Shown here in pieces: positions 7,501-20,170 of a stretch of 56,218 nucleotides of DNA. The translations under genes were made by a program, and so were the position numbers. Under the pieces are notes generated by a model. That model searched no databases, was not told the DNA's origin, and worked only from the letters and a program-made list of their open reading frames with translations. The first letter of the stretch is position 1; every line of letters begins with the position of its first letter. Source of the stretch: Acidobacteriota bacterium. Its GTDB lineage: Bacteria; Acidobacteriota; Terriglobia; Bryobacterales; Bryobacteraceae. The stretch is taken from positions 1-56,218 of the forward strand of contig JACQZR010000196.1 in assembly GCA_016213775.1 (NCBI GenBank), read 5' to 3'.

Positions 7501-9947
7501 AGGCTGCCTTCGGTGATGCCTTCGGGCGAGAGGCGTTTCAGTTTCTCGTTTAGCTCGCGGTAAGTCACGGCGCCGTGGAGCGCGTCGTGGAAGAGGCGTG
7601 TGATCCGGCTGACGCGATCGGGCGATTCGTGCACGAATTCGAGGCGGAAGTGGTGAATGCCAACGGCGCGCCATTTTTCCAGATGCAGGCTGGCCTCCTG
7701 CGCTTCGGCTCCGAATACAGTGTTGCGGCAACCGACGTCAGCCATCACCGGATGGGCGCGGCCGGCCACGTCGCGCAGTGCGACACGGTGTTGTTCACAG
7801 GGATGGCCGCAGTCCTTGTAGCTGGTCCCGGTGGAGAGGAAGCGGCAGAAGACGCAGTGTTCGGTGTGGAAGACAGGCAGGTGTTGATAGGCGACAGTTT
7901 CGATGAAGGCAGGCCCGATGCGGCGGGCGAGTTCGCTGATTTGCCCGGCGTTGAGATCGTGAGTCGGTGTGACGCGGTGGATGCCGAGGTCGAGAAGCGT
8001 TTGCGCGGAGATGGCGTTGGCGGCGTTAAGGCTGAAGTCGCCGCTGAGCGGTGGATGGTCGCCCTGGCGGAAGGAGTGGAGCAGGCCGGCGGAGCGGACT
8101 AGGACTTCGCAATCGAGCTTGCGAAGGAAATGCACGATGCGTTCCTCGCTGGGCTTGAGCACGCGCGGGCTGGCGACGCGCGCAGCAATGCCCGCCGATT
8201 GGATTCGCTTGACGGAAGGGCGGAGGCCGTAGAGATCAAGGTAATCGAGGGTGATGCTGGCGGGGCGGGTTTCGATGGCCGCTTCGAGTTGATCCGCGGT
8301 GCGGACCAGTACATGCAAAACGGGCGGCTGCGATGCGGGTGTGTGGCGGGTTGCGGTGATGGGCTGCGGGGTGAAGGCGATGGCTTTTACGTTTTGCTGA
8401 GCGGACTGCAATTGATCGACAGCGTCGCGGCGCAGTTGGTTCAGCATGGAGGAGGGGGCGAAGGGAGAGCCCGAGGTTTCCAACGTTATGTCCGCGAGTT
8501 GATAGGGCGTGTTGCCCAGGCGGCCGAATTGATCGCGGAGATAGGCGGCGTCGAGGGGACGCTGCTGTGCGCGGCCGAGCGGATCGGCGGAGATCACAGT
8601 GATGGCGAGGCCGGCGACTCTCCATTCGGCAACCAACGGCGCGCCTTCATGCGCGGAGACGGCGATAATGACGTTCTGTTTGCGCACGGGCGCGGCCGGT
8701 TCGGTGTAGATGCGGACGAGTTTGTCGACGGCTGGATCGTGGGTGCGCCAGAGCTTGTCGCCGGGGCGGATGCGGGCCCAGTCGATGACGTTGTTGGCGA
8801 AGCGGAGCTCGATGCCGCGGCCTCCGTGCGAGATCACTTCGTAGAGACGCCCTCCTTCTTCATGCTCTTCAGGGCTGCGCCAATCGGCGGCGTCGAAGAC
8901 CACACCATCGCCTGGCTTCAATGGAGCGATCTTCTGCGCGGACGTTGGTTCGATGAGGACGGCGTTGCCGAGGATGCGCGAGACGCGGCCCATCTCGACG
9001 CCGCGATGGCGCGGGGCGCGGCCTTCCACCACCTGTTGCTGATTGGTGCCGGCGAGAAAGTGAGGCCCGAGTGTGCGCGAGTAGACTTGCGCAAGGGTTT
9101 GCTCTTCAGCGGCGGTGATGGCGACGGGCAGTCCGGCGCAGGCTTCATCGACAGCCTTGCGATAGGCCGCGGTGGTGAGGGCGACGTAGTCAGCGTCCTT
9201 GTAGCGGCCTTCGATTTTCAACGACGATATGCCGGCGGCGACGATTTCCGGGACTTGCTGGAGAGCGTAGAGATCGCCCGGAGAGAGGAGATAGCGCGCA
9301 TCGGCGAGTGGCCGGAGGGCTCCGTCGACGAGCATGGTGTAGGGAAGGCGGCAGGCTTGTGCGCACTGGCCGCGGTTGGCGCTGCGTCCGCCCCATGCCT
9401 CGGAGGAGAAGCACTGGCCGCTGTAGGAAACACAGAGCGCGCCGTGCACGAAGATCTCCAGTTCGGTGGCGGTGGCGGCGCGGATGGCGCGGATGTCGTC
9501 GAGAGAAAGCTCGCGCGCGAGGACGACGCGGCGGACTCCGAATTCGGCGGCGAGGTTAACGCCTTCCGCACTGGTGACGCTCATCTGTGTGCTGCCGTGA
9601 ATGTGCAGCTCCGGCGCCATGGCATGCGCGAGTTTGGCAATGCCGATGTCCTGCACGATGATGGCGTCGGCGCCTGCATTGGCGATGGCCTCGAGGCCCT
9701 TGAGCGCTTCCGGCAACTCCTCGTCGTAGACGAGAGTGTTGAAGGTGACGTAGCCTTTGACTCCGCGGCGGTGTAGTGTGCGAAGGGCCGCGGGAAGCTC
9801 GGCGAGCGTGAAGCCGACCTTAGCTCGCGCGGTGAAGTGGGTGAGTCCGAAGTAGACTGCGTCCGCGCCGGCTTCGATGGCGGCGTGAAGCTGCGGCCAA
9901 TGACCGGCGGGGGACATGATTTCGGGCTTGGGGTAGGGGTACGGCAA
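7464..9947 (-). CDS. Large U32-family peptidase / RlhA-like protein
   Basis: 827 residues. The N-terminal barrel shows U32 hallmarks: PEIMSPAGHWPQLHAAIEAG, DAVYFGL, VQDIGIAK, HGSTQMSVTS, and the signature FVHGALCVSYSGQCF followed by the cysteine-rich GGRSANRGQCAQACRLPY. U32 proteins include collagenase-like peptidases and the RNA hydroxylation protein RlhA, in which these cysteines are implicated in an Fe-S centre. The C-terminal third adds a second cysteine-rich segment (HCVFCRFLS, KDCGHPCEQHR, DVGCRNTVF). The product exceeds RlhA (about 650 residues) because of this extension. RNA modification is the likelier role. The gene is convergent with and overlaps the shikimate-dehydrogenase-like gene, and is divergent from rrf2-1. 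Confidence 0.88.
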   Translation of the reverse strand: MPYPYPKPEIMSPAGHWPQLHAAIEAGADAVYFGLTHFTARAKVGFTLAELPAALRTLHRRGVKGYVTFNTLVYDEELPEALKGLEAIANAGADAIIVQDIGIAKLAHAMAPELHIHGSTQMSVTSAEGVNLAAEFGVRRVVLARELSLDDIRAIRAATATELEIFVHGALCVSYSGQCFSSEAWGGRSANRGQCAQACRLPYTMLVDGALRPLADARYLLSPGDLYALQQVPEIVAAGISSLKIEGRYKDADYVALTTAAYRKAVDEACAGLPVAITAAEEQTLAQVYSRTLGPHFLAGTNQQQVVEGRAPRHRGVEMGRVSRILGNAVLIEPTSAQKIAPLKPGDGVVFDAADWRSPEEHEEGGRLYEVISHGGRGIELRFANNVIDWARIRPGDKLWRTHDPAVDKLVRIYTEPAAPVRKQNVIIAVSAHEGAPLVAEWRVAGLAITVISADPLGRAQQRPLDAAYLRDQFGRLGNTPYQLADITLETSGSPFAPSSMLNQLRRDAVDQLQSAQQNVKAIAFTPQPITATRHTPASQPPVLHVLVRTADQLEAAIETRPASITLDYLDLYGLRPSVKRIQSAGIAARVASPRVLKPSEERIVHFLRKLDCEVLVRSAGLLHSFRQGDHPPLSGDFSLNAANAISAQTLLDLGIHRVTPTHDLNAGQISELARRIGPAFIETVAYQHLPVFHTEHCVFCRFLSTGTSYKDCGHPCEQHRVALRDVAGRAHPVMADVGCRNTVFGAEAQEASLHLEKWRAVGIHHFRLEFVHESPDRVSRITRLFHDALHGAVTYRELNEKLKRLSPEGITEGSLYIPKAELTVLT

Positions 9948-10019
9948 AGGTATGTTTTCAGGCTAGCGCGTTTTGTCGAGGGCGGATGGAGACGGCACGG
10001 GAATTGCACAGCACATGAC

Positions 10020-10047
10020 GGATAACGCTTATCGGCGTTAGAGATGA
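10020..10047 (+). promoter_or_regulatory. Operator candidate at the first rrf2 start codon
   Basis: The block GGATAACGCTTATC (with a perfect GATAA/TTATC inverted repeat around CGC) continues into GGCGTTAGAGATGA and ends on the ATG of the first Rrf2 gene at 10044. A closely matching block recurs at 10634-10661 before the second Rrf2 gene (consensus GGAYAACRSTTATC then SGCGTTAGAKATGA). Placement on the translation start with no clear Shine-Dalgarno suggests an autoregulatory site, where bound Rrf2 protein would block transcription or initiation. Confidence 0.6.
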
Positions 10048-10511
10048 TTAATAAGACAACAGTTCTCGCTATTCGCGCCCTTATCCATCTTGGGCGCCAA
10101 ACCACCAAAGCCGTTCGCACCCCGCGGAGCATTGCAGAGGAGCTGGGGGAGTCTCCCACCTACCTGGCAAAGGTGACGCGGCAGCTTGTCAAGGCAGGGA
10201 TTCTCCGGGCGGAAAAAGGCGTTCGCGGAGGAGTGTATCTGGCGAAGCCACCGCTGGAGGTTTCGCTACTGGACATCGTCGAGGCCTGCCAGGGCGCGCT
10301 GACGGGAGACTACTGCCAGCAGGGCTGCCACAACCGCGTGGTGTGCTCCTATCACGCGGCGGCGGAGGAGTTGCTGAAGGCCACCGTGGGCGTGTTGTCG
10401 AAGTGGACGCTCGCCAAGCTGATGGAAAAACCAAGTTCTCCCAAGATGGCGCGGATAGCCGGGCTGGCCTGTCTGATGACCGGGGGCCAGGCGGCGTCGC
10501 GTCTGCAATAG
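10044..10511 (+). CDS. Rrf2-family Fe-S transcriptional regulator, copy 1
   Basis: 155 residues, normal for Rrf2. The N-terminus is a winged helix (INKTTVLAIRALIHLG, TPRSIAEELGESPTYLAKV) with the GGVYLAKPP wing. Four cysteines at residues 82, 91, 95 and 101 (pattern C-x8-C-x3-C-x5-C) match the region where Rrf2 members such as NsrR and IscR hold an iron-sulfur cluster, so it probably senses redox state, NO or oxygen. It heads the bc/molybdoenzyme cluster and has the shared operator on its start codon. No Shine-Dalgarno is evident, so the mRNA may be leaderless. Confidence 0.9.
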   Translation: MINKTTVLAIRALIHLGRQTTKAVRTPRSIAEELGESPTYLAKVTRQLVKAGILRAEKGVRGGVYLAKPPLEVSLLDIVEACQGALTGDYCQQGCHNRVVCSYHAAAEELLKATVGVLSKWTLAKLMEKPSSPKMARIAGLACLMTGGQAASRLQ

Positions 10512-10564
10512 CCGGTTGCGCGTATTGCCGCACTTGGGGCAAGGAAAGCGGCAAAGCGCGCATA

Positions 10565-10614
10565 TTGCGCTATTGAAGTAGCGCAAATGCGAGTCTAGCT
10601 GGGGTGGCCCCCAG
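10565..10614. repeat. Two hairpins between the rrf2 genes
   Basis: Bases 10565-10586 form an 8-bp inverted repeat (TTGCGCTA and TAGCGCAA, 6-base loop). Bases 10599-10614 form a 6-bp GC-rich stem (CTGGGG/CCCCAG, 4-base loop). Neither is followed by a run of T, so they are not typical intrinsic terminators. They may slow transcription or stabilise an mRNA end between the two regulator genes. Confidence 0.45.
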
Positions 10615-10626
10615 TTTGCATAGCGA

Positions 10627-10661
10627 CTAACGCGGACAACAGTTATCCGCGTTAGATATGA
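10627..10661 (+). promoter_or_regulatory. Operator candidate upstream of the second rrf2 gene
   Basis: A perfect 10-bp inverted repeat, CTAACGCGGA (10627-10636) and TCCGCGTTAG (10646-10655), with a 9-base spacer. The interval 10634-10661 matches the block at 10020-10047 at most positions. The pair of near-identical sites before two paralogous regulators is strong internal evidence for a shared regulator. Here the block ends on an ATG (10658) that opens a nine-codon reading frame ending in the ATGA that starts the second rrf2 gene. Confidence 0.62.
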
Positions 10662-10683
10662 AAGCAGAACCCGGCAGCAGGCG

Positions 10684-11118
10684 ATGATCAGCAAAACCAC
10701 CATACTCGCCATCCGCACGCTGATGCACCTGGCCCAGCAGCCGCCGCAGGCGGTGCTGACGCCGCGGAGTATCGCCGAGGCGCTCCACGAATCGCCGTCC
10801 TATCTTGCAAAAGTGACTCGCTTGCTGGTGAAGGCAGGGACATTGCGGGCTGAGAAGGGCGTGCACGGGGGCGTGCATTTGACGAGGCCGGCGGAGAAGG
10901 TGACGCTGCTCGAGATAGTGGAGGCCTGCGAAGGCGCCATTCTGGGAGGCTTCTGCGAGGAGGGCTGCGGCCGGCACCGAATCTGTTCGTACCACGTGTC
11001 GACGAAAGAGCTGCGTGCAGCGGTAGTAGGCGTGTATTCGCGCTGGACACTGGCGCGATTAATGGAGCGGCCGTGCGTGCACGCGGGAACAAGCGCTTGT
11101 CTGATGGCGGTTCAATGA
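10684..11118 (+). CDS. Rrf2-family Fe-S transcriptional regulator, copy 2
   Basis: 144 residues, clearly paralogous to the preceding gene (ISKTTILAIRTLMHLA, TPRSIAEALHESPSYLAKVT, LVKAGTLRAEKGVHGGVHL). Its four cysteines sit at the same residues (82, 91, 95, 101), so cluster binding is expected in both. The ATG at 10684 overlaps the TGA of a nine-codon leader frame (10658-10687), and its own stop overlaps the next start (ATGA at 11115). This copy is thus tied translationally to the electron-transport genes. A tandem duplication that kept the operator is the simplest explanation of the pair. Confidence 0.9.
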   Translation: MISKTTILAIRTLMHLAQQPPQAVLTPRSIAEALHESPSYLAKVTRLLVKAGTLRAEKGVHGGVHLTRPAEKVTLLEIVEACEGAILGGFCEEGCGRHRICSYHVSTKELRAAVVGVYSRWTLARLMERPCVHAGTSACLMAVQ

Positions 11119-13022
11119 GGCAGAACACGATGTTGCCGCTGAAAGTGGAAGTGCCGGGCGAGGGGTATCATGCGGGGTTGATCTCGTGCCAGGTGGCTTG
11201 CCCGGTGCATACGGACGCGCGCGGTTATGTGCGGGCGATTGCCGAAGGAAGGTTTGAAGAAGCGTATCTGATTGCGCGGGGGCCGAATCCCTTCGCCTCC
11301 ATCTGTGGGCGGATTTGCGGCGCGCCCTGCGAGGCGGCCTGCCGCCGGGGCAAGGTGCCGCGGGTGGATGATGACGGACACTTTGTAGCGGTGGATCGTC
11401 CGGTGGCGATCCGGGCATTGAAGCGCTTTGCCTGCGAGCAGGCCGGCCCGGAATCGGGTTGCGCTCCACCGGACCTGATCGCGAGCGTGGCCAACTTCGC
11501 CGGCGCTGTTTCGATGCAGTTGGAGGAGATGACCGGGCTGATGCGGGCCTCAGTGGATGGCCGCATTCAGAAGGGCGACGGGCAGCGCGTGGCCATCATC
11601 GGCGCGGGGCCGGCGGGGTTGTCGGCGGCGCACGATCTGGCGTTGCTGGGATTCCGTCCGGTGGTGTACGAAACGGAGCCGGTGGCCGCGGGAATGCTCG
11701 CGGTAGGCGTGCCTGCCTACCGGCTGCCGCGGGAAGTGATCCAGCGCGAGGTGGCGGTGATTGAAGCGCTCGGTGTCGAGATCAGGTGCGGATTCACGGT
11801 GGGCAAGGATATCTCGTTCCAGGAACTGCGCGCCACCCACGCCGCGGTGATTATCGCGGTAGGCGCGAAGGCGTCGCGAGGGTTGGGGTTGCCAGGCGAG
11901 AACGGTCCGCGCGTTCATGGTGGGGTGGACTTGTTGCGGGCGGTGGCTCTTGGCGAACACACCGACATTGGCCGAGAGGTTGTCGTGATCGGCGGCGGGA
12001 ACGTTGCTTACGACGTCGCGCGCACGGTAGTGAGGCAGATCGCATATGACACAGCGCGCACGGCGGCGCGGCTTTCCAAGACCGCGCGTGTGGTGCTGAC
12101 GTCGCTGGAAGGGCTGGAGGAAATGCCCGCCGATACGCTGGAGATTCTCGAAGGCGATGAGGAAGGCGTGCATCGCGAAAACGGTTGGGGGCCGCTGGCC
12201 ATCGAGCGCGGAACAAATGGGCTGCCGGTGGGTGTTCGCTTTCGCAGATGCCTGCGGGTGTATGACGAGAACCGCCGCTTTGCGCCGGTCTACGACGATG
12301 CGGACGTGCAGACGATTCCGTGCGATACGGTGCTGCTGGCGGTGGGACAAGCCCCGGCGCTGTCGTTTCTCGAAGCCGGCGGCGGAGATGTGGAGATGAT
12401 TCGGCCGGGGTGGCCGAAGTCAGACCCATCCACACTGGCCACCACTGCCAGTGGTGTGTTTGTGGCAGGGGATCTGGCGCACGGCACGCGGCTGTTGATT
12501 GACGCGGTGGCATCGGGCAAGAAGGCCGCGCGGTCGGTGTATCAGTATCTCACCGGGCGCACTTTGCGCAGTGAGATTACGTCGACTCACGCGGTGCTCG
12601 ACCGGTACAGGCGGGAGCGGGGCTACGAGAGCCTGCGCAGGCAGGCTGTTCCCGTGCGCGAGCCCGCTGAACGCATGGATCATCCCGATGTGCCGGTGGA
12701 ACTCGGCTACGACGCGGCACTGGCGATGAAGGAAGCCTCGCGGTGTCTGGACTGCGGCGTGACGCCGGTGTTCGATGGGAGCCGCTGCGTGCTCTGCGGC
12801 GGCTGCGCCGATGTCTGTCCAACGCAATGTCTGAAGCTGGTTTCGCTTGCCAGTCTCGAGTTTGATGTGGCACTGGACGGCGGCATTGACGTAGAGGATG
12901 ATTCGGCGATTTTGAAGGACGAGGAACGGTGCATCCGCTGCGCGTTGTGCGCGATGCGGTGTCCGGTGGAGGCGATCTCGATGGAGCGCGCGGTTACGCA
13001 AACGAATTGGAGGTCTGAATGA
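11115..13022 (+). CDS. GltD-like FAD/NAD(P) oxidoreductase with C-terminal 2x[4Fe-4S] ferredoxin domain
   Basis: About 635 residues from ATG 11115, preferred over 11073 because it makes an ATGA overlap with rrf2-2. The N-terminal Fe-S region has C25 and C29 (CQVACP) and C64, C68, C72, C76 ([13 protein letters not shown]), as in the glutamate synthase small subunit. FAD binding is at GAGPAG (163-168). An NAD(P)H motif follows at [13 protein letters not shown]. The C-terminus carries two ferredoxin motifs, [12 protein letters not shown] and [12 protein letters not shown]. The family moves electrons between NAD(P)H, FAD and Fe-S clusters. Within this cluster it could deliver NAD(P)H electrons towards the Rieske/cytochrome b module, though its partner is unknown. 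Cytoplasmic; no signal peptide. Confidence 0.88.
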   Translation: MRQNTMLPLKVEVPGEGYHAGLISCQVACPVHTDARGYVRAIAEGRFEEAYLIARGPNPFASICGRICGAPCEAACRRGKVPRVDDDGHFVAVDRPVAIRALKRFACEQAGPESGCAPPDLIASVANFAGAVSMQLEEMTGLMRASVDGRIQKGDGQRVAIIGAGPAGLSAAHDLALLGFRPVVYETEPVAAGMLAVGVPAYRLPREVIQREVAVIEALGVEIRCGFTVGKDISFQELRATHAAVIIAVGAKASRGLGLPGENGPRVHGGVDLLRAVALGEHTDIGREVVVIGGGNVAYDVARTVVRQIAYDTARTAARLSKTARVVLTSLEGLEEMPADTLEILEGDEEGVHRENGWGPLAIERGTNGLPVGVRFRRCLRVYDENRRFAPVYDDADVQTIPCDTVLLAVGQAPALSFLEAGGGDVEMIRPGWPKSDPSTLATTASGVFVAGDLAHGTRLLIDAVASGKKAARSVYQYLTGRTLRSEITSTHAVLDRYRRERGYESLRRQAVPVREPAERMDHPDVPVELGYDAALAMKEASRCLDCGVTPVFDGSRCVLCGGCADVCPTQCLKLVSLASLEFDVALDGGIDVEDDSAILKDEERCIRCALCAMRCPVEAISMERAVTQTNWRSE

Positions 13023-13507
13023 CTGTCATTCCTGGAAGCCCGAAATCGAGGCTGGATCCGGACCCAATGCCGCGGCGGGACTGGCTGGGGTTGGCGTCGC
13101 TGTGGTCGGCGGCGTCAGCGCTGCTGTTCGGCCTTGTGGGTTCGATGCGATTGCCCAAGGCCGCGGTGGTGGCGGCGCCGTCCAAGACATTCAAAGTCAC
13201 ACTTCCGGATTCACTGGCGGCGGGTGAGGCCTTTGTGCCCGCGGGACGTGCCGTTGCCGTATACCGCGACGCAGAGGGCATCCACGCCATCTCCACCATC
13301 TGCACGCATCTCGGTTGCGTGGTGAAGTCGAATGCCGAGGGATTCGAATGCCCTTGTCACGGATCGCGATTCGACGCCACCGGCGGCGTGGTGAAAGGCC
13401 CGGCGCCGCGCGCGCTGGCATGGCTGCAGGTGAAGGTCAGCGGCAGTGAGATTCAGGTGGACGAGGGCAAGGCCGTCCCATCGGGGACGAAGGTGAAGAA
13501 CGCATGA
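13019..13507 (+). CDS. Rieske [2Fe-2S] protein of a bc-type complex
   Basis: 162 residues. One N-terminal membrane segment ([20 protein letters not shown]) is followed by a Rieske domain with both ligand boxes, CTHLGC and CPCHGSRF, each giving one Cys and one His to the cluster, and two further cysteines that can form the usual disulfide. It should accept electrons from quinol at the outer face of the membrane and pass them to a cytochrome c. The start overlaps the preceding stop (ATGA, 13019) and its stop overlaps the cytochrome b start (ATGA, 13504), so the redox core is tightly co-translated. Confidence 0.93.
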   Translation: MTVIPGSPKSRLDPDPMPRRDWLGLASLWSAASALLFGLVGSMRLPKAAVVAAPSKTFKVTLPDSLAAGEAFVPAGRAVAVYRDAEGIHAISTICTHLGCVVKSNAEGFECPCHGSRFDATGGVVKGPAPRALAWLQVKVSGSEIQVDEGKAVPSGTKVKNA

Positions 13508-15051
13508 GCACTGAAGCCAAATCCGCGATGACGGAGTTCACCAGTAATCTGCGGAGCGTGCCGCGGCGGATGTTGGAGAGCGCGTTTCGTAGCGGCAAGC
13601 CGAACACGGACAGGACGCGATCGACGTTTGTGTTTAGCAACGTGTTTCTGCACCTTCATTCGGTGCGGACGCATCGCTGGTCACTGCGATGGACGACAAC
13701 GATGGGGTTGGGGCTGGCAACCACGGCTGCGTTTCTGATCACACTCTTCACGGGTGTGCTGCTGATGTTCTACTACAAGCCTTATCCGGATGTAGCGTAT
13801 CAGTCGATCAAGGACATCCACTTCGTCGTTCCCACCGGACGCTTTATGCGAAACATTCACCGCTGGGCGGCGAACGTGATGGTGGTGACCGTGATTCTAC
13901 ATATGGCGCGCGCGTTCTACACGGCATCCTACCGGCGTCCCCGCGAGTTCAACTGGCTTGTGGGGATGGGTCTGCTGGCGATTACGCTCGGGCTCTCGTT
14001 CACTGGCTATCTTCTGCCGTGGGATCAGCTTGCTTACTGGGCGATCACGATTGGAGCGAACATTGCGCAATCGCCGCGCGAGGTGACCGATGCTCTGAAC
14101 CTGACGGATTACTTCGATCCCGGCGGCTTCCAACGGTCGTTGCTGTTGGGATCGGAGATTGTGGGAGAGGAAGCACTCATCCGCTTTTATCTGCTGCACG
14201 TGATGATTCTGCCGCTGGCGCTGGTGGCGTTGATGACCATCCACTTCTGGCGCATTCGCAAAGACGGCGGCATTGCCCGGCCGGCTGATGCGGACGCGCG
14301 GTTGGAGGCTCCGGCCGGCGCCGTGTATCCGGTGTTCACGCAAGCGCCGCAGAAGACGTATCAACTGGCGGCGATCGTGAAGGGCCGCACGTCGGCGGTG
14401 GAGCGTGGACCGGAGAACACGGTGCCGTCCATGCCGCACCTGTTCTACGCGGAACTGGCGATCCTGATGCTGACAGCGCTGGTCTGTGTCGCGCTTTCAT
14501 TGGTCTCGGATGCGCCATTGAAGGAACTGGCGAATCCCAGCGTGCCTGAGAATCCCGCGAAAGCTCCGTGGTACTTCCTCGGCCTGCAAGAGCTGGTCGC
14601 CTTTTCGGCATTCATGGGAGGCATCGGTGTTCCGTCGGTGGTGCTGATCGGGTTGGGATTGATTCCCTACCTGGACCGCGAGAAGGCGGGGACAGGCGAG
14701 TGGTTTGGCGGGCCGGGCGGCGCGCGGTTGGTGCGTCGTTCGCTGATGGTAGGCTTCGGAGCCTCGATATTGATTGAAGCCTTTGTGATCCGCTTCGGAT
14801 GGATCCGCGAGTGGTTCCCGCATGTTCCACAACTGGTGGTGACCGCGTTGAACCCGGGTACGCTGCTGACGTTGGTGTACGGGCTCTACTCAGTGTGGCT
14901 GGTGAAGCGGTATCAATCCACCCGCGCCGGAGCGCTTGGATTGTTTACCTGTTTTCTCTGCGGCTTTCTGGTGCTGACTGTGATCGGCACCTACTTCCGC
15001 GGACCAAACTGGGACTTCTATTGGTCGCCTTCGCTGTGGCCGCATCACTAA
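13504..15051 (+). CDS. Cytochrome b of a bc-type quinol:cytochrome c oxidoreductase
   Basis: 515 residues in one chain covering both the cytochrome-b6-like and subunit-IV-like parts. Haem b ligands are visible as paired histidines 14 and 15 residues apart: [16 protein letters not shown], and [31 protein letters not shown] is the conserved segment after helix C. The Qo-site PEWY motif is replaced by APWYF in [11 protein letters not shown], a variant I recall from several bacterial, probably menaquinol-using bc complexes. Many hydrophobic segments confirm an inner-membrane protein. Together with the Rieske protein and the multihaem cytochrome c it makes a complete quinol-oxidising module. Confidence 0.93.
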   Translation: MSTEAKSAMTEFTSNLRSVPRRMLESAFRSGKPNTDRTRSTFVFSNVFLHLHSVRTHRWSLRWTTTMGLGLATTAAFLITLFTGVLLMFYYKPYPDVAYQSIKDIHFVVPTGRFMRNIHRWAANVMVVTVILHMARAFYTASYRRPREFNWLVGMGLLAITLGLSFTGYLLPWDQLAYWAITIGANIAQSPREVTDALNLTDYFDPGGFQRSLLLGSEIVGEEALIRFYLLHVMILPLALVALMTIHFWRIRKDGGIARPADADARLEAPAGAVYPVFTQAPQKTYQLAAIVKGRTSAVERGPENTVPSMPHLFYAELAILMLTALVCVALSLVSDAPLKELANPSVPENPAKAPWYFLGLQELVAFSAFMGGIGVPSVVLIGLGLIPYLDREKAGTGEWFGGPGGARLVRRSLMVGFGASILIEAFVIRFGWIREWFPHVPQLVVTALNPGTLLTLVYGLYSVWLVKRYQSTRAGALGLFTCFLCGFLVLTVIGTYFRGPNWDFYWSPSLWPHH

Positions 15052-15060
15052 GAGGACGCG

Positions 15061-16711
15061 ATGAACAGGAACAAGATTCTCTTACTGGCATCGAGCATCG
15101 GCGTGTTGGCGCTGCTTGCCGCCGCGGCGATCAATGAGAACTTTCTCAAAGACTGGCGGCGAATTCAATCGGTTGGACACAGCCCCGATGGCGCCATCAA
15201 CGTGCAACTGCGGCAGGTGGTGAATCCAGGGTTGCGTACAGCAGACCGCTGCACTTCGTGCCATGTCAGCATGGGACCCGGCGAGCAGGAAGTGACCGGG
15301 CACGCGCTTTTCAGGAAGCATCCGGCGGTGGTTCACGATCCGGCGCAGTATGGGTGCACGATCTGTCACGGGGGACAAGGCTCGGCGACGGAAAAGGCGG
15401 ATGCGCATGGCGACGTCCATTTCTGGCCGGAGCCGATGATTCCGTTAAAGAGCGCGCAGGCCGGCTGCGGAACGTGCCACATTGCGTTGCACGTGCCCAA
15501 GGCGGATCAGCTTCGCGCGGCGCAGGCTGTGTTTGAACGGCTGGATTGCCGGGCCTGCCATCGCGTGGACGGAAAGGGCGGGACGATTCGTCCTGACGGC
15601 GGCGGGATGGAGGGGACTGACCTGACACGCTCCGGCGTTTCCGGCTACGACATGGGCTGGTATGCAAAGCATGTGGAGAAGAGCGCGAAGGCGGCGAGCG
15701 GACCGTGGAAGACGTCGTGGGCTGCTGTCAACGATGAGGATCTGGCGGCGGTGGCGGTGTTTCTCGCATCGCGCAACGGCGCGCCGAAACTGATGGAGGC
15801 GAAGGCGACCTTTTTCAGTTATGGTTGCCTTGGATGCCATCGGGTGAGTGGCGTGGGCGGCGACGAAGGGCCGGATCTTACACGCGCGGGGGAAAAGGAC
15901 CCGGGCCAGGCTGACTTCAGCAACGTTCCCGAAGAGCGCGGCCTCAACCACTGGATCGCTGAGCATTTTCGTGCTCCGGTGGCGCTGGTGACAGGGTCGA
16001 AGATGCCGGCGGTTGCAGCGCCGGAGTCCGACATCGCGCAACTGACGACGTTCGTGCTTTCGCTGCGCAGACGCGAACTGCCGGGCATCTACTCTCCGAA
16101 GGACCGGCTGGAGGCCGTGCGCTTTGGCAAGCGTGAGTTCGCCGGTGACGGAGCCACTCTCTTTGGAGCATTCTGCGCCGGTTGCCACGGGCAGGACGGT
16201 ATGGGGCGTACGGCGGGCGATGAGACGTTTCCCGCGATCGCGAATGCGGAGTTTCAAAAGCTGGCTTCGGACCGTTTTCTTACGGAGACGATTGCGAAGG
16301 GGCGGCCGGGAAGACGCATGCCCGGCTGGAACAAGGATGGCGGGCTGCGGCCGGATGAGGTCGCGGCGATAGTGAGGCACCTGCGCGTGTTGAGCGGCGT
16401 AGAAGCGCGTGCCGCAGAGGACGAGTGGAAGGCGTCGCGGGATTTGCGTCCGGCGGGCCGGCGATTATACGCGGCCTCTTGCGGCGGATGTCATGGGGCG
16501 GATGGGCAGGGCAACAAGGGTCCCGCTCTGGCGAATGCCGTGCTGTTGGATGTGGCCACGGACGGCTATCTGCGCGACACGATCACGAAAGGACGGCCGG
16601 GCAGCATCATGCCGGCGTTTGGCGAGCCCTCGCCCACGCATCGCACGCTGGCGGCGGCGGATGTGGAAGCGGTAGTGGCGTATATCAGGTCCTGGCAGGA
16701 GAAAACGAAAA

Positions 16712-16728
<17 letters not shown>
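15061..16728 (+). CDS. Membrane-anchored seven-haem cytochrome c
   Basis: 555 residues with an N-terminal hydrophobic anchor (about 6-23) and seven CxxCH haem sites starting at residues 64 (CTSCH), 99 (CTICH), 136 (CGTCH), 163 (CRACH), 256 (CLGCH), 372 (CAGCH) and 474 (CGGCH). The first four lie close together like a small tetrahaem domain. The last three resemble separate class-I cytochrome c domains with downstream methionines (GSKMPAV, GRRMPGW, SIMPAF) as likely axial ligands. It should face the periplasm and carry electrons between the Rieske/cytochrome b complex and the molybdoenzyme. It overlaps the molybdoenzyme gene by 17 bases. Confidence 0.92.
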
Positions 16729-20158
<3,430 letters not shown>

Positions 20159-20170
20159 AGGAGAACTGCG

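Noticed and set aside
8130-9776. A 548-codon plus-strand frame opposite the U32 gene
   Set aside because: Composition is Gly/Ala/Asp-rich with no recognisable domain; the minus strand carries the U32 signature.
10565-10614. An intrinsic terminator after the first rrf2 gene
   Set aside because: Hairpins are present but no T run follows, so I list them only as inverted repeats.
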